Positions 8,801 to 16,105 of a stretch of 20,230 bases of DNA are shown here, piece by piece. This stretch comes from a virus. Numbering within the stretch: the first letter of the stretch is position 1; the number at the start of each line of letters is the position of its first letter. The stretch is from the IMG/VR virus record IMGVR_UViG_3300037549_000001, positions 1-20,230 of that record; one strand, written 5' to 3'. The position numbers were made by a program, and so were the translations under genes. Below the pieces are notes generated by a model. It worked only from the letters and a program-made list of their open reading frames with translations, made no database searches and had not been told where the DNA came from.

Positions 8801-11800
8801 TAGCTTCGACTGTGCCTCTCATATTAGGGTCTACTAACTTTTTATAGCTGTCTATTGCACGACCTTCTAGTGTCTGCTCTAATAATCCCGATTTTTTATC
8901 ATTGAAATCTAAGTTATTACTATTTTTCTTACCAAATACACTAGCAGCTAAATTAGTATTAACTGATCCGCTTGGATCAACGCCATGATTTATTAAATCT
9001 AGAAGCTGTCTATTTTTATATGCTGCATCTGCATTAATAACATATTCACCATTAGAAAGCATTGCAGGAATACTATCTGATTTACTTGTACCTATACCTG
9101 ATATGATACCACCAACAGCCTTCTTTAAGGGTTCTTGTTGTGGCTGGCTTGTATTCTGATACTCCTTAATAGTATCTGTTATAACTGTGGCTGGTCTCAT
9201 CTGATGCTTTATATCTTGTATTGCATTATTTTTTATCTGTAATGATAATTTATCTACTTCCTTTTTATACAAGCCTAACATTGATGCAATAGAAACACCA
9301 ATAGCTGTTATAGACATTACTAATTTATTTTCACTAGCTATTTTAATAAGTGATTCGCCGCCTTTAATTGATATCTTTGGAATAATACCTAATAGATCTC
9401 CTGTTGACTTCTCAAATAAGCTAGAAATACCTTCTTTTACTGAAGTTATTGCATCAGCAAATGCTTGAGATATACGTTTTCCAATAAATGACCATGAATC
9501 AGCTTCAGCAGCCTCTGCCGCAGATTTAGCAGCCATATCTTTAGCTACTGAGAGTGCACCCTCTGCTGATTTTAAGTCTGATTTAGCTATATCAAGATCT
9601 ATAGTAGCCGAAGCTGCCTTTTTAATTAGATACTCTTGGGTTATTCCTTGTAAATTATTTATAGGTGTTTTATAAATAGCTTTTAAGGATTCTTCACGAG
9701 AGAGTACTTTAGCAGCTTTATCACTAACACTCTTCTCAAAAGTGCTAACAGAATTTTTATCAAGTGTTGCTCTGTCTATAATTGATTTATTAAATACTAA
9801 TGGTAGATTTGCTTTCAGACCTTCCCAACCCTTAGCGATAGCGATTACTACTGATGCGCCTAAAGTACTCTCTCCAACCAATTGAGTTGTAGAGGAATCC
9901 CTTACATGTTGATTAAATTTACCAAATGCTGATTTGTCATCTGGCTTTAAAGATTCAATAATAGCTGATTTTAATCTTTCTATTATTCCATCAAAAGCTG
10001 AATTTAAATTATTCCATGCAACCATGAATACCCGCTTAAGATAATCCCACCCATTTTCCAAAACTTCTTTAAGTTTACCATAAAGTATTGGATCATTCCA
10101 TATTTTATATATACCTATTGCTAATAAGGCGATAGAACCCACAATTAAAACAGGTATAGTAGCCGAAGATGTCGCAATTGTTATGGCTATTTTAGAAACC
10201 CAGGAAGTAAGCCCACCAAGCATAGCTTCGAATGCCATACTAATAGGTTTAGCAATTAAACCAGTAACTGCAATTAAAGAATGCGCAATAGTATCTCCTA
10301 TAAATGCGCCTACACCTTGGAACAATAATGAAGACCCAATTATCGCACCTATACGTTTCCATGCAGGCTCATCTTTTAAAGCCCCCTCTGCAAGTGATTG
10401 ACCAAAGTTAAATCCTGACAACATCCCTAGAGTACCACCACCCCCAGCTAATGTGGATGTAGTAATATTTTTAACTCTATCTTTGGCTGCTGTAACACTT
10501 TCAGTAAGCGAATCTTTTACTGTAGTTAAACTTTTAGCTACTTTTTCTAATCTAGTGTTATTCTCTGTTACTTTCTCCAAATTCTTGAGAGCGTCTGTAT
10601 GGCTATCTCTCTTCTCCTCAAGCCTACTAACATTAGCCATTCCAACGAGTGAAGCTAACTGAGAACGGTCACCTTTTAAAGCAGCCTCTATTATTTTAGG
10701 TGTTACATTAGGGTTGTTAGAGACTAGTGCATTTTTAACAAGATCTAGATTTTTAGTCGCAGCTTTTACCCCTTCAGAAGCTGCATTAATACCAAACATT
10801 GATAATTGTTTAGGTGTAAGATCCCTACCAGAAGCTATTGCCTTATCGTAAGCAGGGTTTAATCTGGCAGATTCCTTAAGCTTGCTTACATTAGATTCAA
10901 GTTCTTTAGTTACATGCGATAGACCTAATCTATCAACTAATGTTCCTGCTATCTTAGTAGGTGCTTGAACCATTCCAGTGAATGCTTTCAACCACATTTC
11001 TCTACCTGCCGCAAATATTAATGCAGTTTTTGCTATAACAGCTAATGCCTCAAATGGCTCTTTAGGTATACCGAATTTACTCTCTGTCCCGCCTGTTAGT
11101 GTGTCTGTTATTTTACGGATAAAACTAAAGAAACCCATTGCTAGTTTATCAAAAAATTTTTCCTTAGTATCTCCATCAACATCCTTTGCTACAACGTATA
11201 AGCCAGCAGTTGTAACTATACTTACTGCAGCTTGACCTAATAATCCAGAACCTAAGAATTTTATTGCAGCCACACTAAAGCCAGTAGTTATAGCTGTTAT
11301 AATAGGTATTTGCCAACTACTAGGTAATGCATTAACTGTATCATGAAGGAAAGGCCTATCATTACTATATCTATAAGGTCCACTACCTACATACCCATTT
11401 GTAGCAATTGGTGATTGACCAACATCAGCAGGTGTGTTATCGCGCATACCTAATAACTGCTTAGAAGTGTGACCTAGTTGGCTATGATTGAAATAATTTA
11501 TAAAAGGCGCAAATATAGTCTTTAGATATTCTGTAATATAACCTAAAGGTTTTGCTATATACCTATCGTATAGCGCTGTAAGCTTGTCATATAAGAAATT
11601 AACGATTGTAGAAGCTGCTGTTAATATCTTTTGTAAAATATTAAGTTGACCATTTGATCCAATATCCGGCTTATAATTTTTAAGAAAGCTAAGTGTACCC
11701 ACCCCAACAGATGCTGCAATAATTGCAGGGAAATTATAACGTATTAAATTACCTATAGATGCGGCCATAACTAATGGAAACATTAATATCTTTTGAACAA

Positions 11801-13307
11801 TTCCCATTTGCAATAATTTAACTGTAGCAAATAATGCTAAGCCAGCTTCTAAAATTAATGAGGACCCTGTATGACCAGTAGTATTCTTCGGTGATGTTAA
11901 TGATTCTATGTTATCTCCATATGAAGCTTTTATTTTCATTACGATAGCATTATTATTGAATTTACGCATAAGTGATTCAAATGCATTTGATGCAGAATGA
12001 ACAAATAGATGCACATACTTTAATGGTGTGTCTAATAACTTTCTAGTCCATTCTATAACACCCTCTACTAAATCAGGTATCCATGAATGCCCAATTACCC
12101 TATCATATAACCAGAAAAATGCGCGTTCTAGTGTATGAACCCATGAAAGGACTTCCATTTTTACTACATCTAGCTGTGGAAAGAAATCCATAGCATTTAT
12201 TTTTATCGCCCTAATTTTATTAAATACTTTTACTACACCATCTGGAAATTCTACTAATCCACGAGAAAGTCTCTCAATGAACATTAAAATATCCATTTTA
12301 AACCAAAAGAATTTTTTAGCTACTACATCTATTGAGTCTGCCCAATGTGCTATACCTACTGCTATACTATTAATAAATTTAGCAATAGAACTTTCCCCTG
12401 TGAAACCGTGTATTATCTTTTGAAATAGTATCGTTATACTATTATCCATATTCTCGAATGCTTGTGAATATGTAACACCTGTTTTCTGAAACTGAGCTTC
12501 AACCTCATTATACTGATTCTTAAAAGCATCAAACATTTTCTTAGAAGTTATAGCCCCTCCTTCAGCTACAGATCTAAGACTACCTGCTGCAATACCCATA
12601 CCTCTTTCAACTACTTGAGCCAATACAGGTACATCCTGCAATATTGCTCTTAAATCTTGACCTTGTAATGAACCCATACTAAAGGCTTTACTTAATTCAA
12701 GTAATCCATTCCTAGCATCGCGTGTTGATACATTACCGATCGCCATTGTTTTACTAATAGTACCAGTTACTCTTATTATATCTTCTTGACTTGCATTTAG
12801 TGTTGTCGAAGATCTTGTAAGTTTAGCATATAGGTCAACTGTTTCTTCAATACTGGATCTGGTATCAATAGCTAATTTAGCAGTTTCAATTTGTGCAACA
12901 TTATAATCTCTAAGACTAGTGGTATTAACCCTAATCATAGTATCCATTCTTGTGATTTTATCCAAGAACTCTGTAGATGAATAGACAGCAAACATACTAG
13001 CCGCTGCTACAGCTACACTATTTAGAGATTCTGCAATATTAAAATTAGATTTGGTAATTGTTTGTGCATTGTGTGTTACACTACTATTAAGGTTATTAAA
13101 ATTCTTACTTATTGTAGATGCTGCATTATTACCATTAACACCTAATTCTTTGAATTTACTAGAAACTTGTTCTATAGACCTACTAGAATCAGTAGGTACT
13201 TTTATATTAACATTACTTGAAGATATTCTTTTAAGATTGTTTGTTAAATTATTAATCTTATCATCTGCATCTTTTGTATTTGCAACTACATCTACTTGAA
13301 TTGCCAT
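5808..13307 (-). CDS. Giant tail tape measure protein with internal lytic transglycosylase domain
   Basis: 2499 residues, about three times lambda H. It sets tail length and is ejected into the cell envelope ahead of DNA. A strong Shine-Dalgarno (AAGGAGC) sits 4-5 nt before ATG. Residues about 110-300 match the conserved tape-measure domain (DLYAKLTRSS, then SMGSLQGQDLRAILQDVP, then GAITSKKMFDAF). Hydrophobic, potentially membrane-spanning segments lie near residues 502-539, 664-706, 1039-1069 and 1326-1346. Residues about 1625-1730 are a soluble lytic transglycosylase domain: catalytic Glu 1646 in IEVESNWD, AGARGLGQFMPATGKKYG, and AFYNGGNRGV. Three copies of a Gly-rich SDSIPAMLSNGEYV module occur near residues 1397-1445, 1554-1600 and 2362-2415. 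The long helical and Ala/Lys-rich stretches in between fit a coiled extended tape. The domain presumably cuts peptidoglycan during DNA entry. Confidence 0.95.
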   Translation of the reverse strand: MAIQVDVVANTKDADDKINNLTNNLKRISSSNVNIKVPTDSSRSIEQVSSKFKELGVNGNNAASTISKNFNNLNSSVTHNAQTITKSNFNIAESLNSVAVAAASMFAVYSSTEFLDKITRMDTMIRVNTTSLRDYNVAQIETAKLAIDTRSSIEETVDLYAKLTRSSTTLNASQEDIIRVTGTISKTMAIGNVSTRDARNGLLELSKAFSMGSLQGQDLRAILQDVPVLAQVVERGMGIAAGSLRSVAEGGAITSKKMFDAFKNQYNEVEAQFQKTGVTYSQAFENMDNSITILFQKIIHGFTGESSIAKFINSIAVGIAHWADSIDVVAKKFFWFKMDILMFIERLSRGLVEFPDGVVKVFNKIRAIKINAMDFFPQLDVVKMEVLSWVHTLERAFFWLYDRVIGHSWIPDLVEGVIEWTRKLLDTPLKYVHLFVHSASNAFESLMRKFNNNAIVMKIKASYGDNIESLTSPKNTTGHTGSSLILEAGLALFATVKLLQMGIVQKILMFPLVMAASIGNLIRYNFPAIIAASVGVGTLSFLKNYKPDIGSNGQLNILQKILTAASTIVNFLYDKLTALYDRYIAKPLGYITEYLKTIFAPFINYFNHSQLGHTSKQLLGMRDNTPADVGQSPIATNGYVGSGPYRYSNDRPFLHDTVNALPSSWQIPIITAITTGFSVAAIKFLGSGLLGQAAVSIVTTAGLYVVAKDVDGDTKEKFFDKLAMGFFSFIRKITDTLTGGTESKFGIPKEPFEALAVIAKTALIFAAGREMWLKAFTGMVQAPTKIAGTLVDRLGLSHVTKELESNVSKLKESARLNPAYDKAIASGRDLTPKQLSMFGINAASEGVKAATKNLDLVKNALVSNNPNVTPKIIEAALKGDRSQLASLVGMANVSRLEEKRDSHTDALKNLEKVTENNTRLEKVAKSLTTVKDSLTESVTAAKDRVKNITTSTLAGGGGTLGMLSGFNFGQSLAEGALKDEPAWKRIGAIIGSSLLFQGVGAFIGDTIAHSLIAVTGLIAKPISMAFEAMLGGLTSWVSKIAITIATSSATIPVLIVGSIALLAIGIYKIWNDPILYGKLKEVLENGWDYLKRVFMVAWNNLNSAFDGIIERLKSAIIESLKPDDKSAFGKFNQHVRDSSTTQLVGESTLGASVVIAIAKGWEGLKANLPLVFNKSIIDRATLDKNSVSTFEKSVSDKAAKVLSREESLKAIYKTPINNLQGITQEYLIKKAASATIDLDIAKSDLKSAEGALSVAKDMAAKSAAEAAEADSWSFIGKRISQAFADAITSVKEGISSLFEKSTGDLLGIIPKISIKGGESLIKIASENKLVMSITAIGVSIASMLGLYKKEVDKLSLQIKNNAIQDIKHQMRPATVITDTIKEYQNTSQPQQEPLKKAVGGIISGIGTSKSDSIPAMLSNGEYVINADAAYKNRQLLDLINHGVDPSGSVNTNLAASVFGKKNSNNLDFNDKKSGLLEQTLEGRAIDSYKKLVDPNMRGTVEATAAAIAAMHSAKIADSISANLIKNSIDYKSGSFKASISEKGVSAGFNHKFAEGGYIVGPGGPKQDAIPAMLSNGEFVVNANAAYKHRHLLDLINHGYEPKGFGHFANGTPSSPEDVAKYKKLAEEAAAEFKIDADIFKKMIEVESNWDTHALSSAGARGLGQFMPATGKKYGLEEKDFDDAAKNLKASAHLLADNLKLFNGDYKKAVAFYNGGNRGVSNNPREETKNHLSEIFDSKNISTVPKQAISEIEDLKLKFFSALSWIKDAVQSMIGPSNFEMLEDAFKKIGEMFGIINAAPSVTTPTITSNALQLKTVDAFIGYLNKQLGSKDKEGNFISKYGEDVKPISKGTYNNMSQESRNKLPLLVEELKKAEEDLIAAKGSGNQINIDKADFNKKNALAGYNDAIGQPNGTNLLSQASTLDIYKTISKKLDSNGDKDFLNTINLNSEALNSMTADQLSTLDRLFDSMEATKDSVTFAGKQAHGDSTKAAKDLLGSIASSKSGARGFADPTADGTAAGGEFNKKFSGDITEALIKRARNDKNYHAFINTRDEFSSSLLHTGTSSFVNTVSSNLQMDKLFGGMYGGVGGIGKSLGDKLTDLLHPKSDEQKTRDKALASNDEAIKKFQKGHDFSGLANVSNKKDFTDYGNMEVNIAASLTELKTIAVNTAKTANTPTPKVEVPETKTPDVNTNSTVVPTINGDSSLNAATSNINIPSGDFTAPLGMGDNSVQFKGLLDNVKNGSFDSMMNTKKTMSEFQVPNPADPKSVSTNFAQQKISDDAVASQNSNNDSNTNNLTKSLDSTNQAIGKIGSGAGSIGTLANDFGVSSNSALGNVLGAAQTGVQAASAVTNLMSIFGTTAATGGHITGPGSGTSDSIPVMLSNGEFVVNAASTANHRGLLESINTKGKIPKFALGGLINNTNANSVTPVGYVPDSTKANIAKNAAAASAANKTQNSTFHINVTGDISTQTRKEIQAMIPQIASGVNAQNRELGNMLTSY
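6061..6222 (-). repeat. Tape measure module copy 3 (GPGSGTSDSIPVMLSNGEFVVNA)-type
   Basis: Third copy of a roughly 45-residue module: a GG-hydrophobic-GPG turn, SDSIPVMLSNGEFV, then a short helix (TANHRGLLESIN) and a basic/Gly end. It lies near the C-terminus, as is usual for this motif in tape measures. It is also similar in DNA to the copies at 8507-8655 and 8973-9115. Confidence 0.8.
8340..8435 (-). other. Soluble lytic transglycosylase core in the tape measure (catalytic Glu 1646)
   Basis: Core of the SLT domain: the catalytic glutamate codon is at 8372-8370 within VESNWD. The GLGQFMP motif follows just to the left (lower coordinates), and the NGG motif is further downstream. This follows the E-S ... 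G-x-x-Q ... N-x-G order of family 1 lytic transglycosylases. Confidence 0.85.
8507..8655 (-). repeat. Tape measure module copy 2
   Basis: GGYIVGPGGPKQDAIPAML, then SNGEFVVNANAAYKHRHLL, then DLINHGYEPKG. It ends about 45 residues before the transglycosylase catalytic Glu, so it forms the N-side linker of the enzyme domain. The helix LLDLINHG is shared almost exactly with copy 1. Confidence 0.8.
8973..9115 (-). repeat. Tape measure module copy 1
   Basis: GGIISGIGTSKSDSIPAML, then SNGEYVINADAAYKNRQLL, then DLINHGVDPSG. It is the first copy in protein order, about 155 residues before copy 2; the nearly identical LLDLINHG helices point to tandem duplication inside the gene. Confidence 0.8.
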
Positions 13308-13323
13308 AATAGCTCCTTAAAGG

Positions 13324-13605
13324 CTAATTTATATTTTGTACTATTGTCCCTAATTGTGTTCCAAATTGTAGGGCAGTTGACTCTACAAAATATTGGGGTG
13401 CTTGCTTAGAGGAGCCATTATTAAGGTACCCTATATATGGAGCAGTATTAATAAGTGTCACTTTATTATTATCTACATTAATGCTCCAAGATTTTCTAGC
13501 AAACCCAGTATCTATAGGTGTATTAGCAACTAATTGTATTTCTAATTTATTTGCCTCTAATACCAGTTTTTGTTGAATTTCTTTGTGGAGATCATCGATT
13601 AGCAT
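13324..13605 (-). CDS. HK97 gp10-like tail completion / neck protein
   Basis: 93 residues. NTPIDTGFARKSW (about 29-41) followed by NTAPYIGYLNNGSSKQAP and FVESTA is the hallmark of the gp10-like/tail-completion fold: the [TP]-x-D-T-G-x-x-[RK]-x-x-W signature, a YLNNG-S loop and a C-terminal helix. Family members join head and tail, or cap the tail tube. The start has no recognisable Shine-Dalgarno and lies 7 bp after the upstream stop, so translation is probably coupled to the chaperone gene. Unusually, it sits between the chaperones and the tape measure rather than next to the terminator gene, which makes the functional assignment less certain than the fold. Confidence 0.75.
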   Translation of the reverse strand: MLIDDLHKEIQQKLVLEANKLEIQLVANTPIDTGFARKSWSINVDNNKVTLINTAPYIGYLNNGSSKQAPQYFVESTALQFGTQLGTIVQNIN

Positions 13606-13612
13606 AATATAC

Positions 13613-13960
13613 TTATATAGTAGTTATTTTATTACCGCCTTTTGCATTCATCATCAATTGCATAATTGGTGAATTTCGTAAATTGCTAATTAAAGTTGGT
13701 TTTGATAAGCCTTCTTTAAGTGCCATCAAACTTGGAAAAATTTCAGTAGCTTCTATTTTTGCTCCAGAAGCTGAAAGAAGTAAAGAAGTTCTTTGATCTT
13801 CTCGCCAACCTACAGGTCTCTTACGAAAATAATAGAGCCAGCCTAAAAACTCTTCGTAAGGCATTTCACTTACAAGCTTATAGACTGGCATTTGTAGAAA
13901 GTAAGCAACTTCAAAAATTTCCATTTCTTCATCAGTTAACTTAAATTCTTCATCAGACAT
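13613..13960 (-). CDS. Tail assembly chaperone, T-like (second of pair)
   Basis: 115 residues. The segment MPYEEFLGWLYYFRKRP is the typical motif of the T part of lambda-type G/GT chaperones (phage tail assembly chaperone T / DUF4035-like: MPxxEFxxWxxYY). It binds the tape measure and recruits tube subunits in assembly, then leaves. It starts at the A of the upstream TAA (TAATG), so it overlaps the G-like gene by one base and is likely made by termination-reinitiation, with only a weak Shine-Dalgarno. It is in the -1 frame relative to the G-like gene, the same relation as lambda G and T, but I see no X-XXY-YYZ slippery heptamer and the T frame has a TAA two codons before its ATG. Confidence 0.7.
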   Translation of the reverse strand: MSDEEFKLTDEEMEIFEVAYFLQMPVYKLVSEMPYEEFLGWLYYFRKRPVGWREDQRTSLLLSASGAKIEATEIFPSLMALKEGLSKPTLISNLRNSPIMQLMMNAKGGNKITTI

Positions 13961-14247
13961 TATTTATTACCAAGACCTGAGTACTTCATGATATCCTCAG
14001 AGAGCTTATTTAATTCTTCCATTGCAAATTCATTTATCTCTTCTTCTGAAAGATCTGATATCTCTGCGCAACCTTCTTGAACAATTTTGGTTAGAATCTT
14101 AACATTATTAGTTTCTACCCCTTCTTTCGGTTTAGCTAGTGCTTGAATTTCACTCACTTGTGCTACTGTAAGTTTACGTATCTCTACATCTAAACCCATA
14201 AATTTAATTGTTTTAGTTATCTTAACATCTTTAAAGCGATTTGCCAT
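13960..14247 (-). CDS. Tail assembly chaperone, G-like (first of pair)
   Basis: 95 residues from the ATG at 14247, chosen because GAGGTAAC lies 8 nt upstream. An ATG at 14316 in the same frame would give 118 residues with a much weaker GAG at 5-6 nt and a Lys/Asn-rich leader unlike a chaperone. The sequence opens MANRFKDVKITKTIKFMGLDVEIRKLT, then has an acidic helix-rich half (ISDLSEEEINEFAMEELNKL). This fits a small acidic lambda G-like protein that precedes the T part. Its position between tube and tape measure genes supports the role. Family membership is by position and pattern, not by a unique motif. Confidence 0.6.
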   Translation of the reverse strand: MANRFKDVKITKTIKFMGLDVEIRKLTVAQVSEIQALAKPKEGVETNNVKILTKIVQEGCAEISDLSEEEINEFAMEELNKLSEDIMKYSGLGNK

Positions 14248-14252
14248 TTTTG

Positions 14253-14259
14253 TTACCTC
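14253..14259 (-). promoter_or_regulatory. Shine-Dalgarno that decides the G-like start
   Basis: GAGGTAA on the minus strand, 5 nt after its last base (8 nt after GAGG) to ATG 14247. It lies inside the longer frame that begins at 14316 and is the strongest ribosome site in this stretch, so the shorter start is preferred. Confidence 0.6.
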
Positions 14260-14318
14260 ATTTTTAGTAGGTTCATTATTCTTATCATTACAATTTGGTA
14301 TTTTAAACTTTACCATAA

Positions 14319-14564
14319 TTACTCTTTCGAAAATAATTCTTTATTTTCTAATTGAAACTCATCCAACATAGCTCGCATTTTATGTAAAGATGCAAGGGTA
14401 TCATAGACTTCTTTAGAGCGTGTCATATTACCACTAAAATCTTTCAATCGCTCAAATGTCTTACGAATACTTACATCAATTCCTTTACGCATATGCTTCG
14501 TAGTAGTACGAAGAACATAACCTTGGCTGAATGGTTTAATCGTATCTTCGATTTCCATTATCAT
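14319..14564 (-). CDS. Small protein of unknown function in tail block
   Basis: 81 residues (or 79 if the second Met, two codons on, is used); no family recognised. It is helical, with a basic central part (TTTKHMRKGIDVSIRKTFERL) and an acidic end (LENKELFSKE), no membrane segment and no Cys. It follows the 108-bp gap after the tube gene and stops 2 bp before the alternative upstream ATG of the G-like gene (14316), so it is probably translated together with it. A possible SD (AGGG) lies about 9 nt before the ATG. The position between tube and chaperone genes suggests a tail-assembly role, but nothing in the sequence proves this. Confidence 0.5.
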   Translation of the reverse strand: MIMEIEDTIKPFSQGYVLRTTTKHMRKGIDVSIRKTFERLKDFSGNMTRSKEVYDTLASLHKMRAMLDEFQLENKELFSKE

Positions 14565-14600
14565 TCTTAAACCCTATTTAGAGTATATAAAATTAAGGAC

Positions 14601-14642
14601 ACCTGCTCTTTGTGGCCACAGGTTTTTTAAGAGTTAGCTAAC
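14601..14642. other. Palindrome cluster in the tube / small gene gap
   Basis: The 108-bp gap 14565-14672 holds ACCTG/CAGGT (14601-14605 with 14619-14623, 13-nt loop), the palindrome TGTGGCCACA (14611-14620) and GTTAGCTAAC (14633-14642). On the plus strand the stem is followed by six T (14623-14628), as in a weak rho-independent terminator. On the minus strand there is only CTTAATTTT. It might be a terminator for antisense RNA, or a processing site that isolates the tube gene mRNA. Confidence 0.4.
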
Positions 14643-14672
14643 CACAGCTACGTACTCCTCATAAACATTTAC

Positions 14673-15308
14673 TTAGTAACTATATGCACCATAGAAATCA
14701 GATTGCAATGACAGAGTTACTACAGCAGTAGTAGCATCAGTCAATGATGGTTTAACAACAATTGCTTCCATACGCCCTAGGAAATAAAATACTGCATTAC
14801 CACCAACAGCAGTCCCTAAGCCAGATGACAAAGAAGAATATTGTGTAGCACCAGCAGCTGCAGTAGGTGCACCATTAAGCAATGAGAAACGCCATGCACG
14901 TGTTACCAAATCACCAATAAACAATCCATAACCAGCAACAGGTTCCCAATCTTTTGGAACATAGTTTACAGTTACTTCAACTGTTGGAAGATCCTTTTGA
15001 CCAATAACTTGCTTATTGACCTTTTGACCATAGGTAGGTACTTTAACGATATTAGCAGGTGCACCAATAGCTGGGAAATCACGAACATTGGTTAGACGTG
15101 CGAAAGAACCAACTGTTGTTACAGTTACTTGCAAGTCATCAGTAAGGCCGTTACCAATTTCAGTTGCAAACAATGCCAAAAATTGTGTATCATTAGTAGT
15201 GTTGGTAACATAGCCTGGGTGACCTGCTCCAAATACAGTAGTCGTACCTACAGCAAAAGCTAAATCAGCAAAAATTGCAGCACCAATCGAGGTAATAGGG
15301 GTTGCCAT
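14673..15308 (-). CDS. Major tail protein (tail tube subunit)
   Basis: 211 residues. It forms the hexamer rings of the flexible siphovirus tail tube. The segments KDLPTVEVTVNYVPKDW, then FYFLGRMEAIVVKPSLTDAT and VTLSLQSDFYGAYSY match the C-terminal strand set typical of proteobacterial phage major tail proteins. The N-terminus (residues 1-35) is Ala/Gly-rich. Start: GGAG 8 nt before ATG, lying in the last codons of the terminator gene, only 3 bp away, so translation is coupled. Its place, after the terminator and before the chaperones and tape measure, is standard. Confidence 0.85.
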   Translation of the reverse strand: MATPITSIGAAIFADLAFAVGTTTVFGAGHPGYVTNTTNDTQFLALFATEIGNGLTDDLQVTVTTVGSFARLTNVRDFPAIGAPANIVKVPTYGQKVNKQVIGQKDLPTVEVTVNYVPKDWEPVAGYGLFIGDLVTRAWRFSLLNGAPTAAAGATQYSSLSSGLGTAVGGNAVFYFLGRMEAIVVKPSLTDATTAVVTLSLQSDFYGAYSY

Positions 15309-15311
15309 GTT

Positions 15312-15743
15312 TTAAACTCCAATATTAAATATTACAAAATGATTAAAAGGTATTGTATATTGATATCTATACAAAGATGCATTATCTGCATCAGGGCCAA
15401 ATTCTGTAAGAGTACTTTTACCAAATTGGGTTGAACCCTGGCCTAAAGATATTGTCTTACCTAATAGATATTCATCTATTCTATCTGCTATATTATAAGC
15501 TACCAGAGGTCCGCCTCCAGCTGGAACAAAAATATCTATCATAACTGAACCTGCTATAGATTTTAAGTTTATACCGTGAGTGCCTGATATCACTTTAATT
15601 CTTATATAAGTATTACCAATATTTTTTCCTACAAAATTTGTAGGTACGGTAACAATATCTTCAGCTATCCATGCAGCTGATCCAAATATACTGAATATAT
15701 CCCGTTGTACATCTGAGAACTTACTAGTTTCTAAATTAGCCAT
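15312..15743 (-). CDS. Tail terminator-like protein (DUF4128-like)
   Basis: 143 residues from the ATG at 15743. A longer frame opening at 15767 exists, but AAGGAGG lies 6 nt before 15743 and the leader MMFLRRAN is not like the family. The segment YIRIKVISGTHGINLKSIAG, then VMIDIFVPAGGGP and ADRIDEYL is the recurrent DUF4128/tail-terminator pattern (R-x-x-x-x-G, then I-D-I-F-V-P-x-G, then I-A-D-R). Such proteins cap the head-proximal end of the tube, stopping growth and docking the tail on the head. Start codon follows the upstream stop by one base. Confidence is good on family, moderate on role. Confidence 0.75.
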   Translation of the reverse strand: MANLETSKFSDVQRDIFSIFGSAAWIAEDIVTVPTNFVGKNIGNTYIRIKVISGTHGINLKSIAGSVMIDIFVPAGGGPLVAYNIADRIDEYLLGKTISLGQGSTQFGKSTLTEFGPDADNASLYRYQYTIPFNHFVIFNIGV

Positions 15744-15744
15744 A

Positions 15745-16095
15745 TTAGCCCTCCTTAGAAACATCAAATGTTGTTAGACCATTATCTTCCACATAAGGTG
15801 GGGTAACATTCCAAGTTATACCGTTTATAATAACTTTATCATATATGGTAGCATCTGGTATGTCAGAAGATCTAAAAGACATATTCATAAACATAGTATT
15901 CGAAGTATTTTCCCGCTTTTTCTTATTAATAATACCTTTAATTGTTGTTGATACTAGTGGTGTAGTTACTGTTATGCTATTATTAAAGTCAAAACTAGCA
16001 GGTGTAGTTTGGACAAAGGTTAAATCTGTAGCTAAATCACCTATTGTATTAAATGCAATAGATATTTGATTCTGAATAAAATTAACATATCCCAT
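15745..16095 (-). CDS. Head closure / head-tail joining protein
   Basis: 116 residues from the ATG at 16095, with AAGGGGA 5 nt upstream. The frame can be extended to 16173, but that leader overlaps the adaptor gene and contains no ribosome site. The protein is beta-rich with a charged loop (IINKKKRENTSN) and a typical ending (DKVIINGITWNVTPPYVEDNG), similar in pattern to head-closure (stopper) proteins that plug the connector after the adaptor. Starts 10 bp after the adaptor gene stop. The fold assignment is inferred from order (adaptor, closure, terminator, tube) more than from a motif. Confidence 0.6.
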   Translation of the reverse strand: MGYVNFIQNQISIAFNTIGDLATDLTFVQTTPASFDFNNSITVTTPLVSTTIKGIINKKKRENTSNTMFMNMSFRSSDIPDATIYDKVIINGITWNVTPPYVEDNGLTTFDVSKEG

Positions 16096-16105
16096 ATGAG
16101 TCCCC

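Noticed and set aside
13955-13975. Programmed -1 frameshift at the G/T overlap
   Set aside because: No slippery heptamer, and the upstream T frame has a stop two codons before the ATG.
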